Positions 18,762 to 28,365 of a stretch of 64,000 bases of DNA are shown one piece after another. This stretch comes from Dyadobacter koreensis (lineage in GTDB: Bacteria; Bacteroidota; Bacteroidia; Cytophagales; Spirosomataceae), in NCBI RefSeq assembly GCF_900108855.1, contig NZ_FNXY01000001.1:496001-560000 (forward strand), given 5' to 3'. Positions within the stretch are counted from its first letter, which is position 1. Each line of letters starts with the position of its first letter. The position numbers were made by a program, and so were the translations under genes. A model generated the notes under the pieces. That model had not been told where the DNA came from. It was given only the letters and a program-made list of their open reading frames with translations, and ran no database searches.

Positions 18762-19646
18762 TTAAACCTCAAGCCTTACCCATTCGGAAGGAAATATTCC
18801 CTGCGCAGCGTCATTTTGGAGCCACCGGTCGGGCATAACAACAATTTTTGACGGATTCCGGTTAAGCCACGCTCCCCACCAGCTAAAAGTGCTGTTGGAA
18901 ATAATATTGTGCTTGCAAAGACTCATCAGATACATATCCAAATACGAGTTCCTGCCGCTGTTATGATCTACATAGGTACAGTTTGTGATTCTTATATTAT
19001 CTTTAACCCAGATCATGTCATCCGAAAAAATATAAAAATGAGGCGAATCGGTACTGTTTTCGATCAGCTCGATCGCGTTTTCAAAATAGACCTTGTCCTT
19101 GATGACCATGTGGCTCCCGGCCCAGATCGGGTTTAAATAGTCACCACGCCGGATATGGATACTCACGGCATTACGCTCAGAAATTTCAACGCTCAAAGCG
19201 ATATTCTTTCTGTCTGCTGGCTTTTTAAAGACAAAGTTATCTCTAACCACATTTTCGATATCGTCGAAGTAGGATTCTGCCTGCCACGTCCCCATCAGCG
19301 TCGCCTGGCGCTGCGAGAAAACATTTTCATCTCTTATAAACTCTTTTTTTTCCCGGTAAAGAGCAGCACTTTTCCGCCGGACTTTCAGCAACTGCCGAAG
19401 GAAAAAGTAGGATAGCCTGTTTTCGAAAACCAAACCACCGTTTTTGAGCAGAAAATTTTGAACATTAACAGGAAAAGGTAACTGTAAATTGAACGCATGA
19501 GACATCGCAAATCCGTTGTGATGCACATGCCCGAAGTACTCTGAAATCGAAACACGAGATTTTATCCCTTTCTCATTCAAAGCCAGATTCAACGCATATT
19601 GAAACATCTGATTTCCAAGGCCTCCGTAAAGTAAAACTTTGTTCAT
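18762..19646 (-). CDS. GT11 alpha-1,2-fucosyltransferase-like
   Basis: A 294-residue GT11 enzyme. All family motifs are present: GGLGNQMFQYALN at the N-terminus, SIHIRRGDYLNP (the donor-binding HxRRGD), FYIFSDD, and the C-terminal NSTFSWWGAWLN. GT11 enzymes move L-fucose from GDP-fucose, usually in alpha-1,2 linkage; some members accept GDP-L-galactose. No gmd or fcl genes for GDP-fucose are in the window, but a GDP-L-galactose-forming epimerase is, which leaves the donor open. It lies 49 bases after the Wzx-like gene. Confidence 0.9.
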   Translation of the reverse strand: MNKVLLYGGLGNQMFQYALNLALNEKGIKSRVSISEYFGHVHHNGFAMSHAFNLQLPFPVNVQNFLLKNGGLVFENRLSYFFLRQLLKVRRKSAALYREKKEFIRDENVFSQRQATLMGTWQAESYFDDIENVVRDNFVFKKPADRKNIALSVEISERNAVSIHIRRGDYLNPIWAGSHMVIKDKVYFENAIELIENSTDSPHFYIFSDDMIWVKDNIRITNCTYVDHNSGRNSYLDMYLMSLCKHNIISNSTFSWWGAWLNRNPSKIVVMPDRWLQNDAAQGIFPSEWVRLEV

Positions 19647-19695
19647 GACGTTGCTTTGATAGTTACACTCAATTAAACCAGCTCATATAAATAAC

Positions 19696-21063
19696 CTATC
19701 TGATCCAGATCCCTTTCTTACCTTTAATAATAATCATGTAATACTGCAAGGGCGCTATCAAATAAGCGTTGATATTGGCTATAATGGCTCCGACAAACAC
19801 AGCATAAACACCGATATGGAAATATTTGATCAGCACAAGCACCGTGCCCACGTAAAGAAACGGACTTACAATACTTGACCAGAACTGGAGTCTGAGCGCA
19901 TTTATTCCGTTAAGAAAATTCACATACTTGCTGCCAAACATCCCGACGCTAAAAAAAACAAATCCGAAAAATGACAGTGAAAAATCAATATCAACCTTTC
20001 CCTTGCCCAGCCAGATACTGTACACCCTGTCAGAAAGCAGCAGCATCAGAATACCGCCAAGAAACATCGCTACATTGAGCATATTGTATTTACGGATACC
20101 GTTTCTGATCCAGGCAATATCATTTTTATAGAAAGCCTCCGTGGATGCTGACCAAAACGGTGTGATAAAAATCATAAAGACCATATGCAACACGCCAAAA
20201 TACTTATAAACAACATTATAAGAGGTGACCTCTGCGGCTCCAAAATTTCGTGAGATGATAATATTGGCCGATTCATATTGAATAATGGACGCTATTTGAA
20301 TGACAAAAAAACTTAGCCCCAATTTTAGCAGATCATTTGAATACGCAAATTTGACATCCGAAAAACTGGGACGGTATTTTTTAAAAATTCCGTTGAAATA
20401 GTAAATATTGGCGCCAATCAGAACCAGTAACGGAGATACACAGAGCGCGATACCCAATTTGATCAAAGAGCCCTCTGAGGTTTTTACCAGAATAAAAATC
20501 AGAACCAGCGACAGAATTTGCCCTAATAGGTCCAAAAGAGAAGTTTTTGCCGGTTGCTGATCCGCAATAAGCAGCGTGGTAATAACTCTGAGCACAAACT
20601 GCAGACAGAAGTAGGAAAAAATGATGACCGCCAAAAATGAAATTTCCGACTCCATCGCCGGAGAAATCTTTAGGATCTGCGACCAATTTAAAAAATGGTT
20701 GGTAATCATCAGAATAAGCCAGACGCCGGCAAAAATTAAGGCCAGGATACTGTATGTTGTACTGATATAGATTTTAGCAAGTTTGAGATCACCTTCCGAT
20801 TTTGCCTGTACGAGTTTGTTTCTTAACCCGTTAGTCAACCCAATATCAAAAAAACTAAACCAGCTAACCACAGAGCTCAGCGTCAGCCAGATCCCATATC
20901 TATACGGATTGATATAGTTGATCGTCAATGGAACCAGGATAAGGCTGATGGCTATGCTGGCACCCTTGATGATAAAGGACAATCCAATATTTTTCTTAGC
21001 CTTAATGCTTCGCTCATGGCCTTTGGTAAAATTATTGCATATAAAGTGCAGAACATTCGTCAT
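19696..21063 (-). CDS. Polysaccharide flippase (Wzx-like, MOP superfamily)
   Basis: A 455-residue polytopic membrane protein with about 12-14 hydrophobic helices, beginning KAKKNIGLSFIIKGASIAISLILVP, the usual first helix of oligosaccharide flippases. FDIGLTNGLRNKLVQA matches the conserved cytoplasmic segment (D-x-G-x-x-x-x-x-R). It would move the undecaprenyl-linked repeat unit across the inner membrane before polymerisation. It sits between two fucosyltransferase-type genes in the minus-strand operon. Confidence 0.88.
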   Translation of the reverse strand: MTNVLHFICNNFTKGHERSIKAKKNIGLSFIIKGASIAISLILVPLTINYINPYRYGIWLTLSSVVSWFSFFDIGLTNGLRNKLVQAKSEGDLKLAKIYISTTYSILALIFAGVWLILMITNHFLNWSQILKISPAMESEISFLAVIIFSYFCLQFVLRVITTLLIADQQPAKTSLLDLLGQILSLVLIFILVKTSEGSLIKLGIALCVSPLLVLIGANIYYFNGIFKKYRPSFSDVKFAYSNDLLKLGLSFFVIQIASIIQYESANIIISRNFGAAEVTSYNVVYKYFGVLHMVFMIFITPFWSASTEAFYKNDIAWIRNGIRKYNMLNVAMFLGGILMLLLSDRVYSIWLGKGKVDIDFSLSFFGFVFFSVGMFGSKYVNFLNGINALRLQFWSSIVSPFLYVGTVLVLIKYFHIGVYAVFVGAIIANINAYLIAPLQYYMIIIKGKKGIWIR

Positions 21064-21114
21064 TAAAGCTGGGTTTATCTGCCTGAGAGAATAATGAAAA
21101 CGGCAATGCCTTTA

Positions 21115-22029
21115 TTAAGCCTGCATCGGTTTTGCTATATCAAAAACATGGGTATCGATATAAACAATATCTTTAATAGCACCCAGAACAATCGCTGTGT
21201 TGCTGTATGAACTTTTACAGGAACAGATGATTTTGCTCGAATTTGCAAGCATCAAAAGCTCAACGACACCTCCATAAATTCCTTCCAGATCGTCCCGGCC
21301 TATTTTATGGTTGAATATGTGCATTTGATTACCATATTTCTTTTTAAATAAGATTTTGGTCGGCTCATCATCAGTTGCGAGTAAAAACCTCTGTGCAGGA
21401 TTTTCAGCCAGATACCGGTCAATCTGAATAATGTAGTTCTCATCGGGACTGTCTTTTATCGTATGCACGTGATCAGTCCTTCTGATATGGATGCCGATAT
21501 AAGGTTCACCTATTTTTTGGTACTCCTGCTTAACCCTTTCCTTTAAAATTTCGCTAAATTTAAAGTTGGCAAACTGTTCGGCCAACTCCTCGTTTTTCAT
21601 GTAGTCGTTGTAGGTTTCTTCGACCTGTTGATCGCCAAAAGGAAAGCAGGTTGCAATAAGCACTGTGGACTCTTCACTACTTATCTTAAGCTGCTTGACC
21701 CGGTTGGTACGATCGTCACGAATGTCGTCATCAAACAGCGTTTGCCCGGCAAAAAGCTTCGAAACAAATTTTAATAATCCGAAAAACCGGGAATTGGAGC
21801 CAGGTCTGTAAATGTTTGTCAAAAGGAAATTAATCCATTTGGGCGGAACAGAATACTCCATGCCGATGCTTTGAAAAATATCGGTCATCTCACAGCCTAG
21901 CGCTGCATTAACCGGCCAGGCAATCCAAAGCTCGCGGTTATCTCTTTTCGCAAGCTGTACGGCCGAAGCCAATACACGCATTCTATTGCCGAGACCGGCT
22001 TGAGGAACAACAATGATTTTCTTTTTCAT
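21115..22029 (-). CDS. Fucosyltransferase-like glycosyltransferase (GT11/GT23-type fold)
   Basis: A 304-residue protein that I read as a fucosyltransferase-superfamily member. The N-terminus IVVPQAGLGNRMRVLASAV resembles the GxGNR/Q nucleotide-binding opening. Residues near 180 give IGIHIRRTDHV, the HxRRxD motif that binds GDP, and the C-terminal part has LLATDDEPTKILFKKKYG and ELLMLANSSKIICSCKSSYSN, matching the S-x-S-S/T-F region of such enzymes. It is not a typical GT11 (no SWWG), so the donor may be a different GDP-sugar. It follows wzc in the operon. Confidence 0.6.
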   Translation of the reverse strand: MKKKIIVVPQAGLGNRMRVLASAVQLAKRDNRELWIAWPVNAALGCEMTDIFQSIGMEYSVPPKWINFLLTNIYRPGSNSRFFGLLKFVSKLFAGQTLFDDDIRDDRTNRVKQLKISSEESTVLIATCFPFGDQQVEETYNDYMKNEELAEQFANFKFSEILKERVKQEYQKIGEPYIGIHIRRTDHVHTIKDSPDENYIIQIDRYLAENPAQRFLLATDDEPTKILFKKKYGNQMHIFNHKIGRDDLEGIYGGVVELLMLANSSKIICSCKSSYSNTAIVLGAIKDIVYIDTHVFDIAKPMQA

Positions 22030-22108
22030 TACAATTTAGGTCAAGTACAGGTTTACATGCTCGAAAGATTTCACAATGCTTCGAGTCGGATTTTGGCTTG
22101 TGATCATA

Positions 22109-24472
22109 CTAGAATCTGCTGGTAAAATCTCCAAAAATCGATCTCAATAAGCTTGGCTTTTTACTATTGTAGTAGTTATTGTCATAATTGTAACCGTAGC
22201 CATAACGGATACGCTGGATGCTGTTAAAGATGACGTTAATGTTTACCAGCTGGTTTTGCTTATTTAGTTCCCGAAGAAACTCCAGCTCATCAACCTTGGT
22301 AAACCCTTGTCTGATCATGTATAAGGTCATATCGGCTACCCTGGATAGGATCATCGCGTCAGGAACAAGATGTACGGGCGGGCTGTCAATGATTACATCA
22401 TCATAAAGATCCCGTAGGCTCAATATCAGATCTGCAAGCTGTTGTCTTTCCAAAAGCTCGGAAGGATTATGGACAAGCGCACCACTCCCGATAACATCAA
22501 GCGTCGGCTCTAATTTTGAATTCTGAATAATTTCATCCACCGAGGCTTTTCCGTTCAAAAAATCACTTATTCCTGGGTGATCTGTGTTGATCTCGAAGAC
22601 CTCAGCAAGCTTGGGCTTTCTCAAATCCAGTTCGACCAGCACAGTTTTTCGGCCCGAAAAGGCCATAGCGACGCCCAGATTACTGCTTACATAGGTTTTA
22701 CCCTCTCCTGCTACGCTGGAGGTTACAAGCGTAACGCGTCCAGTTTCCTTCTGGCCGAAAAGGTAATACATTTTAATTCTAAGCGCTCTGAACTGTTCGC
22801 TTATCGCTGTGGTACTTTTTCCATTGATCGCTATGGTATTCTTTGTAGGTTCGAAAGGCAATTCGCCAATGATGGGAATTTCACCTGATTCCTTTAATTC
22901 TGATAGATCGTTTACCTTCGGACTGATAACGCCTCTTGCATAGATCAGGCCTGCCGGAAAAGCTAAGCCTAGAAATAGCGCTATCGCAAAAATCATTGCT
23001 TTCAACGCACTCTTTGGCGCCCCTGCATAGGCTTCATCAACAATTCTATCATTGGCCAAAGCGGAAGCATAACTTACGGAAACCTCTTCCTTCTTTTGCA
23101 GCAGATACGTGTAAAGCCCTTCCTTAATAGCCTGCTGTCTTTTGATATTGATAAACTGACGCTCCTGAACCGGGATATTTTTGATCGAATAAAGAAAATT
23201 GTCGTTAAAAGACTGCAGTTTCGCCTGTGTATTCTGTAACGTCGACCGGATACTGGCTACATTTTCCTTAATCGCCGATTTTGTAATCGAAATGGATCGG
23301 TTAATTGGTTCAAAATCCGGGTTGGTCTCAGGCGTTGTTGCCAAAAGTCTTTCTCGTTGCAGCTGAAGTTGAGCTAATTTTTCGATCAGGCTGCTCAGGG
23401 CCGGATCGTCAATCCCTAAGGTGGACGGCGTCTTTCCCGAGTTCAGCGAGGAATTAATGTAGCGCTCGATCCCTTCGATAATGCTTAGCTGAACATTGAC
23501 CTGGCTCAGACGCGCATCGTTTGCCTGCATGTTCTCCAGACTAATTTTTGAATCAGAGCTCAAATCCGTAAGCCCTCTGCTGCTTTTAAAGGTTTCAATT
23601 CCTTTTTCAGCGCTGTTCAGCTCACTGGCCAGCGTGGTGAGTCTGGAATCAATAAAATCCAGCGTACTTCTGGTCTCCTGTTTTTTCACAAGAATACCCG
23701 CTACTTTGTAGTTTTGAATAAGACGGTTTAAAATATCCTTGCCGCGCTGAGCCACCTCGTCCGAAATGGAAAGGACAGCGGCCGTTGACGATTTACTGGA
23801 TAAGGCCGCACCTATTCGTTTCTGGTACTGAATGGCCAAGGCATCCGGATCGTGCAAAACAATTCTGATTTTTGCCCCTTTAAATTCACCAATCACCGGC
23901 GTTGGTTCAAGCTTCCAGCTCCCAAAATTATTTTTAAAAGTTTCCTTGAATGAAAACTGCTTCAAATTCCCATCCGGCATACTTACAAAAAACGAGTTCT
24001 TATCGATGATGACAAGATTTACAGTGCTGCTGGAATAATTCCCTGTCGGATTGATAAGCGTCAATTTAACAGGACTGTTTTTATAAAGGTCTTCCGTTGC
24101 CAGTCCGTCCATTCTCTGGTATACAATATCCAGCTTCAGATCACGTACAACTTCCCCTATCAATTGTTTGGATTTGAGAATTTCAAACTCATTTTCCATG
24201 ATACGATTGGTGCTCAGCAAATCAATTTCATGCAAAGGCGATTGCTGATCTGCTGTCTTTTTCTCATTCTGGATCAGAAGGGTTGCTTTGATTTCGTAAA
24301 CCGGCTTTGCGACCTGATAGTAGGTAAAAACACCAACTGCTGCTAACGATAACCCGATCAGAAAAAGTGGCCAGTGATACAAGTATTTTTTGAGCACGCT
24401 ACTCAAATTAACACTGCGCTGCTTTTCCAGCGGAATTCTAAAGGGTGTAAACTGGGCTAGCTGTGTACTCAT
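22109..24472 (-). CDS. wzc: Polysaccharide co-polymerase / tyrosine autokinase (Wzc)
   Basis: A 787-residue inner-membrane protein. I use the ATG at 24472 (MSTQLAQFTPF); an ATG ten codons earlier adds an unlikely leader. Layout: first membrane helix WPLFLIGLSLAAVGVFTYY, a Wzz-type periplasmic domain with coiled coil, GNVR-like region, second helix ALKAMIFAIALFLGLAFPAG, then a BY-kinase domain with Walker A SSVAGEGKT (about 585-593), Walker A' VLVELDLRKPKL and Walker B DDVIIDSPP. The C-terminal tail, about 757-787, holds six Tyr in YGYGYNYDNNYYN, the autophosphorylation cluster. It controls chain length and export with Wza. First gene of the minus-strand run. Confidence 0.92.
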   Translation of the reverse strand: MSTQLAQFTPFRIPLEKQRSVNLSSVLKKYLYHWPLFLIGLSLAAVGVFTYYQVAKPVYEIKATLLIQNEKKTADQQSPLHEIDLLSTNRIMENEFEILKSKQLIGEVVRDLKLDIVYQRMDGLATEDLYKNSPVKLTLINPTGNYSSSTVNLVIIDKNSFFVSMPDGNLKQFSFKETFKNNFGSWKLEPTPVIGEFKGAKIRIVLHDPDALAIQYQKRIGAALSSKSSTAAVLSISDEVAQRGKDILNRLIQNYKVAGILVKKQETRSTLDFIDSRLTTLASELNSAEKGIETFKSSRGLTDLSSDSKISLENMQANDARLSQVNVQLSIIEGIERYINSSLNSGKTPSTLGIDDPALSSLIEKLAQLQLQRERLLATTPETNPDFEPINRSISITKSAIKENVASIRSTLQNTQAKLQSFNDNFLYSIKNIPVQERQFINIKRQQAIKEGLYTYLLQKKEEVSVSYASALANDRIVDEAYAGAPKSALKAMIFAIALFLGLAFPAGLIYARGVISPKVNDLSELKESGEIPIIGELPFEPTKNTIAINGKSTTAISEQFRALRIKMYYLFGQKETGRVTLVTSSVAGEGKTYVSSNLGVAMAFSGRKTVLVELDLRKPKLAEVFEINTDHPGISDFLNGKASVDEIIQNSKLEPTLDVIGSGALVHNPSELLERQQLADLILSLRDLYDDVIIDSPPVHLVPDAMILSRVADMTLYMIRQGFTKVDELEFLRELNKQNQLVNINVIFNSIQRIRYGYGYNYDNNYYNSKKPSLLRSIFGDFTSRF

Positions 24473-24964
24473 ATTCGTTACCTGAATTAGTTCGAAAAAC
24501 AAAACAATGATAAAGTGCCAGGGAAAACCGAAGTTATTTTTTGTTAGCCATATGGTCCGGGCATTGCAAGAGGGTTAAATCTTTATTTACTTCATATACT
24601 TCAAGCCCGGCATTTAGAATTTTTTCTATTACAATTAAGAAAAATCCTTTATTAACTAGGGTTGGAGAATATCACGTACGCATCGTATCTATTTCCTAAA
24701 TCAAGGGCGAGTTTTGCTGCCGGTAGGTTAATTTTCCATCCAGGTTTCACTGAATAATTATAAATGCTACCAGTGTCGCTTTCTCATAAGCAAAGGTAGA
24801 GATAAATATTCTAAAACAAATATTTAAGGCATTTTGACCAAATATTTTATGGTGAAATAAACCTATTACAGACTTTTATGTAAGTCAAGCTAAAATTATC
24901 GTTACTTCACGTACGTATTACTTAGTAATTTTACGCTAAAATGTTTTCTACATTTCCTTGTTAA

Positions 24965-25192
24965 GTACTAACAAATATTCATTTCTTCTTACTGAAACCG
25001 TTTAATAAGTTTGAGCAGATTTTTAGTGTTACACTAGACCATCAGCGGCTCTACCTACTCCTAAAAAGAGTAAACCCGTCATATTTTCAGTATTACTTTG
25101 ATAATGCCACTTTGTTGCAAGCGGATCAATGGATAGAAAAATTTTTACGCTCCGTAGAAATTCAGGATTTTCGCTGCGGTGGCAAGGCTTAA
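24965..25192 (+). pseudogene. ATG-less 75-codon open frame, possible gene remnant
   Basis: Open from just after TAA 24962-24964 to TAA 25190-25192, without any ATG. The translation (for example KPFNKFEQIFSV, RLYLLLKRVNPSYFQYYF, QADQWIEKFLRSVEIQDF) has protein-like composition, unlike the surrounding AT-rich frames. I do not recognise a family. It may be a decayed gene fragment or chance. Confidence 0.2.
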
Positions 25193-26349
25193 ATCAGATA
25201 TGATTCACAAACAAAATAAAAATCAAGACTTCCAGCAGCGGGGGTGTTGCGTTACAATGACTTGTGTATCAATCCAAAACTATTTCAACTCGGGATCATA
25301 CAATCAATTCTATACACCTACGCTAGCTGTTAGAAGAATATCTGAATGCCTAAATCCATTTTTTGCACTTTACAGACTTATAATTAAACGAAAGGAATTT
25401 TTCGCAAACTAACTTGTAGAATTAATAACAACACATGTATGAAATCAACTCAAATTAATTCCTACAAACGAGATGAACGTATACTCATTACAGTTCATGA
25501 AGAAATCTTTTATGAACCTTTTAAAAGATTATAGGTATTTGTAACCATAGAGATTATTGCAGCCTTGAAAATTACCATTTAATAAATAGTCGAAAATCCT
25601 GAAATAGTCTTGATAAATCGTAAAGTGATGCCTGTTCAACTCTCATCTATAATACGGTATAAAGTTTTAGAATTTACTTTAACACACTAATTAACAGATA
25701 TTTATAAATAGATTCACATTACAATCAGACTAGTAAAATTAAAGTTTTTATTGAAAAAATTCTGTACGAAGGAACTTATCTACCGGCAAATTTTCTTCGG
25801 AGATCACTTTAAAAACTCCAAAAAAAGTAGGTTGATTGAACGCCAGGAAAAATATAGATATCATAAATTTGCAAATTACAGTTATCCCGGGTAGATTTGT
25901 ATTGATTAAGACTGCCACTACCAACACATAAGACAAATGAGCATTTGTTCAAGGCAGCAGCAAAATTGATATAATCATACTTCCTAATAATATATAGTAA
26001 CACACACACTGCACCAAACTGCTATACTCGCGGTTATATTTTATACCCAAATAAACGATTAAAGTAGACAGAATACGTTTGCAATTCATTAAATGAAGCG
26101 GCCATAAATGACCGAATTAACAGGTTTGATTTCGCTTGTGCTGTTTTTTGAAGAAAATGGTTTTATAACACAGCTAAAAAACAACTAAATACAAGAGTCT
26201 GGCTTGTTTACTGATCTGATAACCATAGAAGGATAGCATAAAATGGTCTGGGGTGGGAAAAATATGCCAAATCATTTACAAACTATTGGTCACGCTTTGC
26301 GATAAAGAATTTTAGAAGTCCTGACATTGAATAAGATGTGCTGTTTTCC

Positions 26350-26389
26350 TAGTTGCCCCAGATGTAAACACATCTGTAAAAAGCAACTA
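26350..26389 (+). promoter_or_regulatory. Nested inverted repeat upstream of the initiating transferase
   Basis: Outer arms of 7 bases (26350-26356 with 26383-26389) enclose a perfect 7-base inner pair (26359-26365 with 26370-26376, loop AAAC). It lies about 95 bases before the ATG of the initiating transferase, so it could be an operator or a leader hairpin. Confidence 0.35.
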
Positions 26390-26482
26390 TTGGCAGCATA
26401 GATCGAAGTGAACAAAATAGCATCAGGTTACATAACTCGACGAATGTATTAATATATTCTCACAGCATAATATTTTAATAAT

Positions 26483-27847
26483 ATGAAAAAGCGCTACCCT
26501 CGCCTTATGCCCAATGCCCACCTTTGGATCGATGTGATCCTGCTGAATCTGTCGTTTCTGGTGGCATGTTTTCAGCGGTTTGGCAATTGGAAGTATGTAT
26601 TTGACCAGCAGTATGTCATCCTTTTATTGACTGCCAACCTGGTTTGGATATTTGTTATTTATATCCTTGAGACCTACCACTTTACCCGAATTTCATTCAA
26701 TTTCAGAAATCAGGTCGTTAACCTGGGAAAAGCTGTGCTTTTACATGCCGCTATTATCATGGGGCTCTTATACCTTGCCCACAGAGGCGATGAGTATTCC
26801 AGGCAGCAGTTCATCATGACCTATGTAGTATTTGCAGCCATGGCACTAGTGGCAAGGGCAATTATTGTGCTTACGATATCGATGTACAGAAAGGCTGGTT
26901 ACAACTACCGAAATTATGCCATTTTAGGGAGGGGTGATCTTGCAGAGATGATATTTGATTTTTACAATGAACGTAAAGAACTTGGATATCGCTACTGCGG
27001 AACCTTTGACTTGGATCAAAACTCAGAGAATCAGGACATGCTCGAAGCAATCATGGGAGAAAATACGCTAGACTTTGTCTACTGCTGCTTATCGGACATG
27101 AGTGATGATCACATCAAAAGTGTCATCAGGCTTGGCGAACGGCAAAAAACCCATATTCGCCTCGTACCCGATTTTCGTGGCTTTATGACCAATATGGCAA
27201 CTATCGAATACCATGACTTAATGCCGATCATTCAGGTTAATACAAAACCTTTTTCAAGTGTTAATGAAAAGACGTTAAAGCGTTCTTTTGACCTGATCAT
27301 TTCATCAACGATTATGATTTTAGGTTTTCCAGTATTTATTCTACTGATGATTGCAATCAAAATGAGCTCACCTGGTCCAATCTTTTACCGCCAGAACCGG
27401 TGCGGCCAGTGGGGAAAAATGTTCGAAATTTACAAGTTTAGAAGTATGGTGGTGAACGCAGATAAAATGGGGCAGCATTCGCAGGGAAGCAGTGACAAAC
27501 GTATTACAAAAATCGGACATTTTCTTCGCAAATCCAGACTGGATGAACTTCCTCAGTTTTATAATGTTCTTCGGGGCGATATGTCCATCGTGGGACCCAG
27601 ACCACTTTATAAATATGATGTCGACATGCTGATGGAGGCAGAACCACATGATTTTCAAAGGCTGCTGACTGTAAAGCCGGGTATTACCTCCATTGGACAG
27701 ATCAAAGTAGGCTACGCAGATTCAGTGGCTAAAAACGTGGAACGTTTAAAGTATGACTTGCAATACCTGAAAGAATACAGCATATTCTCAGATATAACCC
27801 TAATTTTGAAAACCATGCAGCTGATGGTTTCCGGAAGGGGACAGTAA
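26483..27847 (+). CDS. Initiating polyprenyl-phosphate sugar-phosphate transferase
   Basis: A 454-residue enzyme of the WcaJ/WbaP type. The N-terminal half has four or five membrane helices and a CoA-binding-like soluble part (YAILGRGDLAEMIFDFY). The C-terminal half, from about residue 268 (KRSFDLIISSTIMILGFP), is the bacterial sugar transferase domain with PGPIFYRQNRCG, YKFRSM, SRLDELPQFYNVLRGDMS, IVGPRP and KPGITSIGQ. It loads the first sugar-1-phosphate (often glucose-1-P or galactose-1-P) onto undecaprenyl phosphate and so starts the repeat unit. Length and motifs are normal. It lies divergent from wzc across a 2-kb gap. Confidence 0.92.
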   Translation: MKKRYPRLMPNAHLWIDVILLNLSFLVACFQRFGNWKYVFDQQYVILLLTANLVWIFVIYILETYHFTRISFNFRNQVVNLGKAVLLHAAIIMGLLYLAHRGDEYSRQQFIMTYVVFAAMALVARAIIVLTISMYRKAGYNYRNYAILGRGDLAEMIFDFYNERKELGYRYCGTFDLDQNSENQDMLEAIMGENTLDFVYCCLSDMSDDHIKSVIRLGERQKTHIRLVPDFRGFMTNMATIEYHDLMPIIQVNTKPFSSVNEKTLKRSFDLIISSTIMILGFPVFILLMIAIKMSSPGPIFYRQNRCGQWGKMFEIYKFRSMVVNADKMGQHSQGSSDKRITKIGHFLRKSRLDELPQFYNVLRGDMSIVGPRPLYKYDVDMLMEAEPHDFQRLLTVKPGITSIGQIKVGYADSVAKNVERLKYDLQYLKEYSIFSDITLILKTMQLMVSGRGQ

Positions 27848-28365
27848 GTTGGTCCTTAAGGTCACAATTGTAAGTTTCTGTGCCACAACGGACACTTCAA
27901 AAAAGTTAAAAGCTCTTTGCCGCACCTAGAAGGTTATCTAATAAATAAACAAATAAACATCTCTACCGTTCCAAAACATTTCTCTAGTATAGGATAGGCC
28001 CAACAAATGGGACAGGTCTTTATTTCACCTTTTATGACCGAAAGATGCGAGTTGCTTAAAACAGACCCATAATTTCTATTTAGCGGTAATTAAAAAACCA
28101 AGAGCAGCAATTACCTTAGTGAAAAAAACTTTTCCGAAGATTTGTGAACAGTTCAAGCAACATTCGAAAATTAGCTAAATGCTGGTAATTTAGTCGCTAA
28201 CAACCTTAAAGAAAAATATATGTTTTTGTATGTATAATTAATTTCGATTTACAATGCTCTGGTTTCAACTAGGAAGAAAACCTAAAGCAGAAAAACTATT
28301 TAATATATACCTATCACGGTTCCAACTCACTCCTCAAAAATTATTCACAAATCATCGTTATTATC
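27848..28365. other. Non-coding region before wza
   Basis: 518 bases, AT-rich, with no supported gene. A near-palindrome around CCTTAAGG follows the transferase stop. No strong terminator or consensus promoter is seen; a TTTTTG about 19 bases before TTTACAATG (near 28225-28253) is a weak promoter candidate for wza. Confidence 0.35.

Larger units (their letters stand above)
24473..26482. other. 2-kb AT-rich non-coding gap in the exopolysaccharide locus
   Basis: Between the divergent wzc and initiating-transferase genes. No convincing gene; the stretch is markedly AT-rich. It holds a 75-codon ATG-less open frame (24965-25189), a three-part repeat of ATGAAC/GTTCAT (25473-25517), nested inverted repeats at 25912-25957 and 26350-26389, and a TACGTTTG -7-like element at 26074-26081 without a matching -33 box. 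It must carry the promoters of both divergent genes. Confidence 0.5.

Noticed and set aside
25748..26009. Two short minus-strand frames in the 2-kb gap
   Set aside because: Low-complexity hydrophobic composition typical of AT-rich non-coding DNA; no family.
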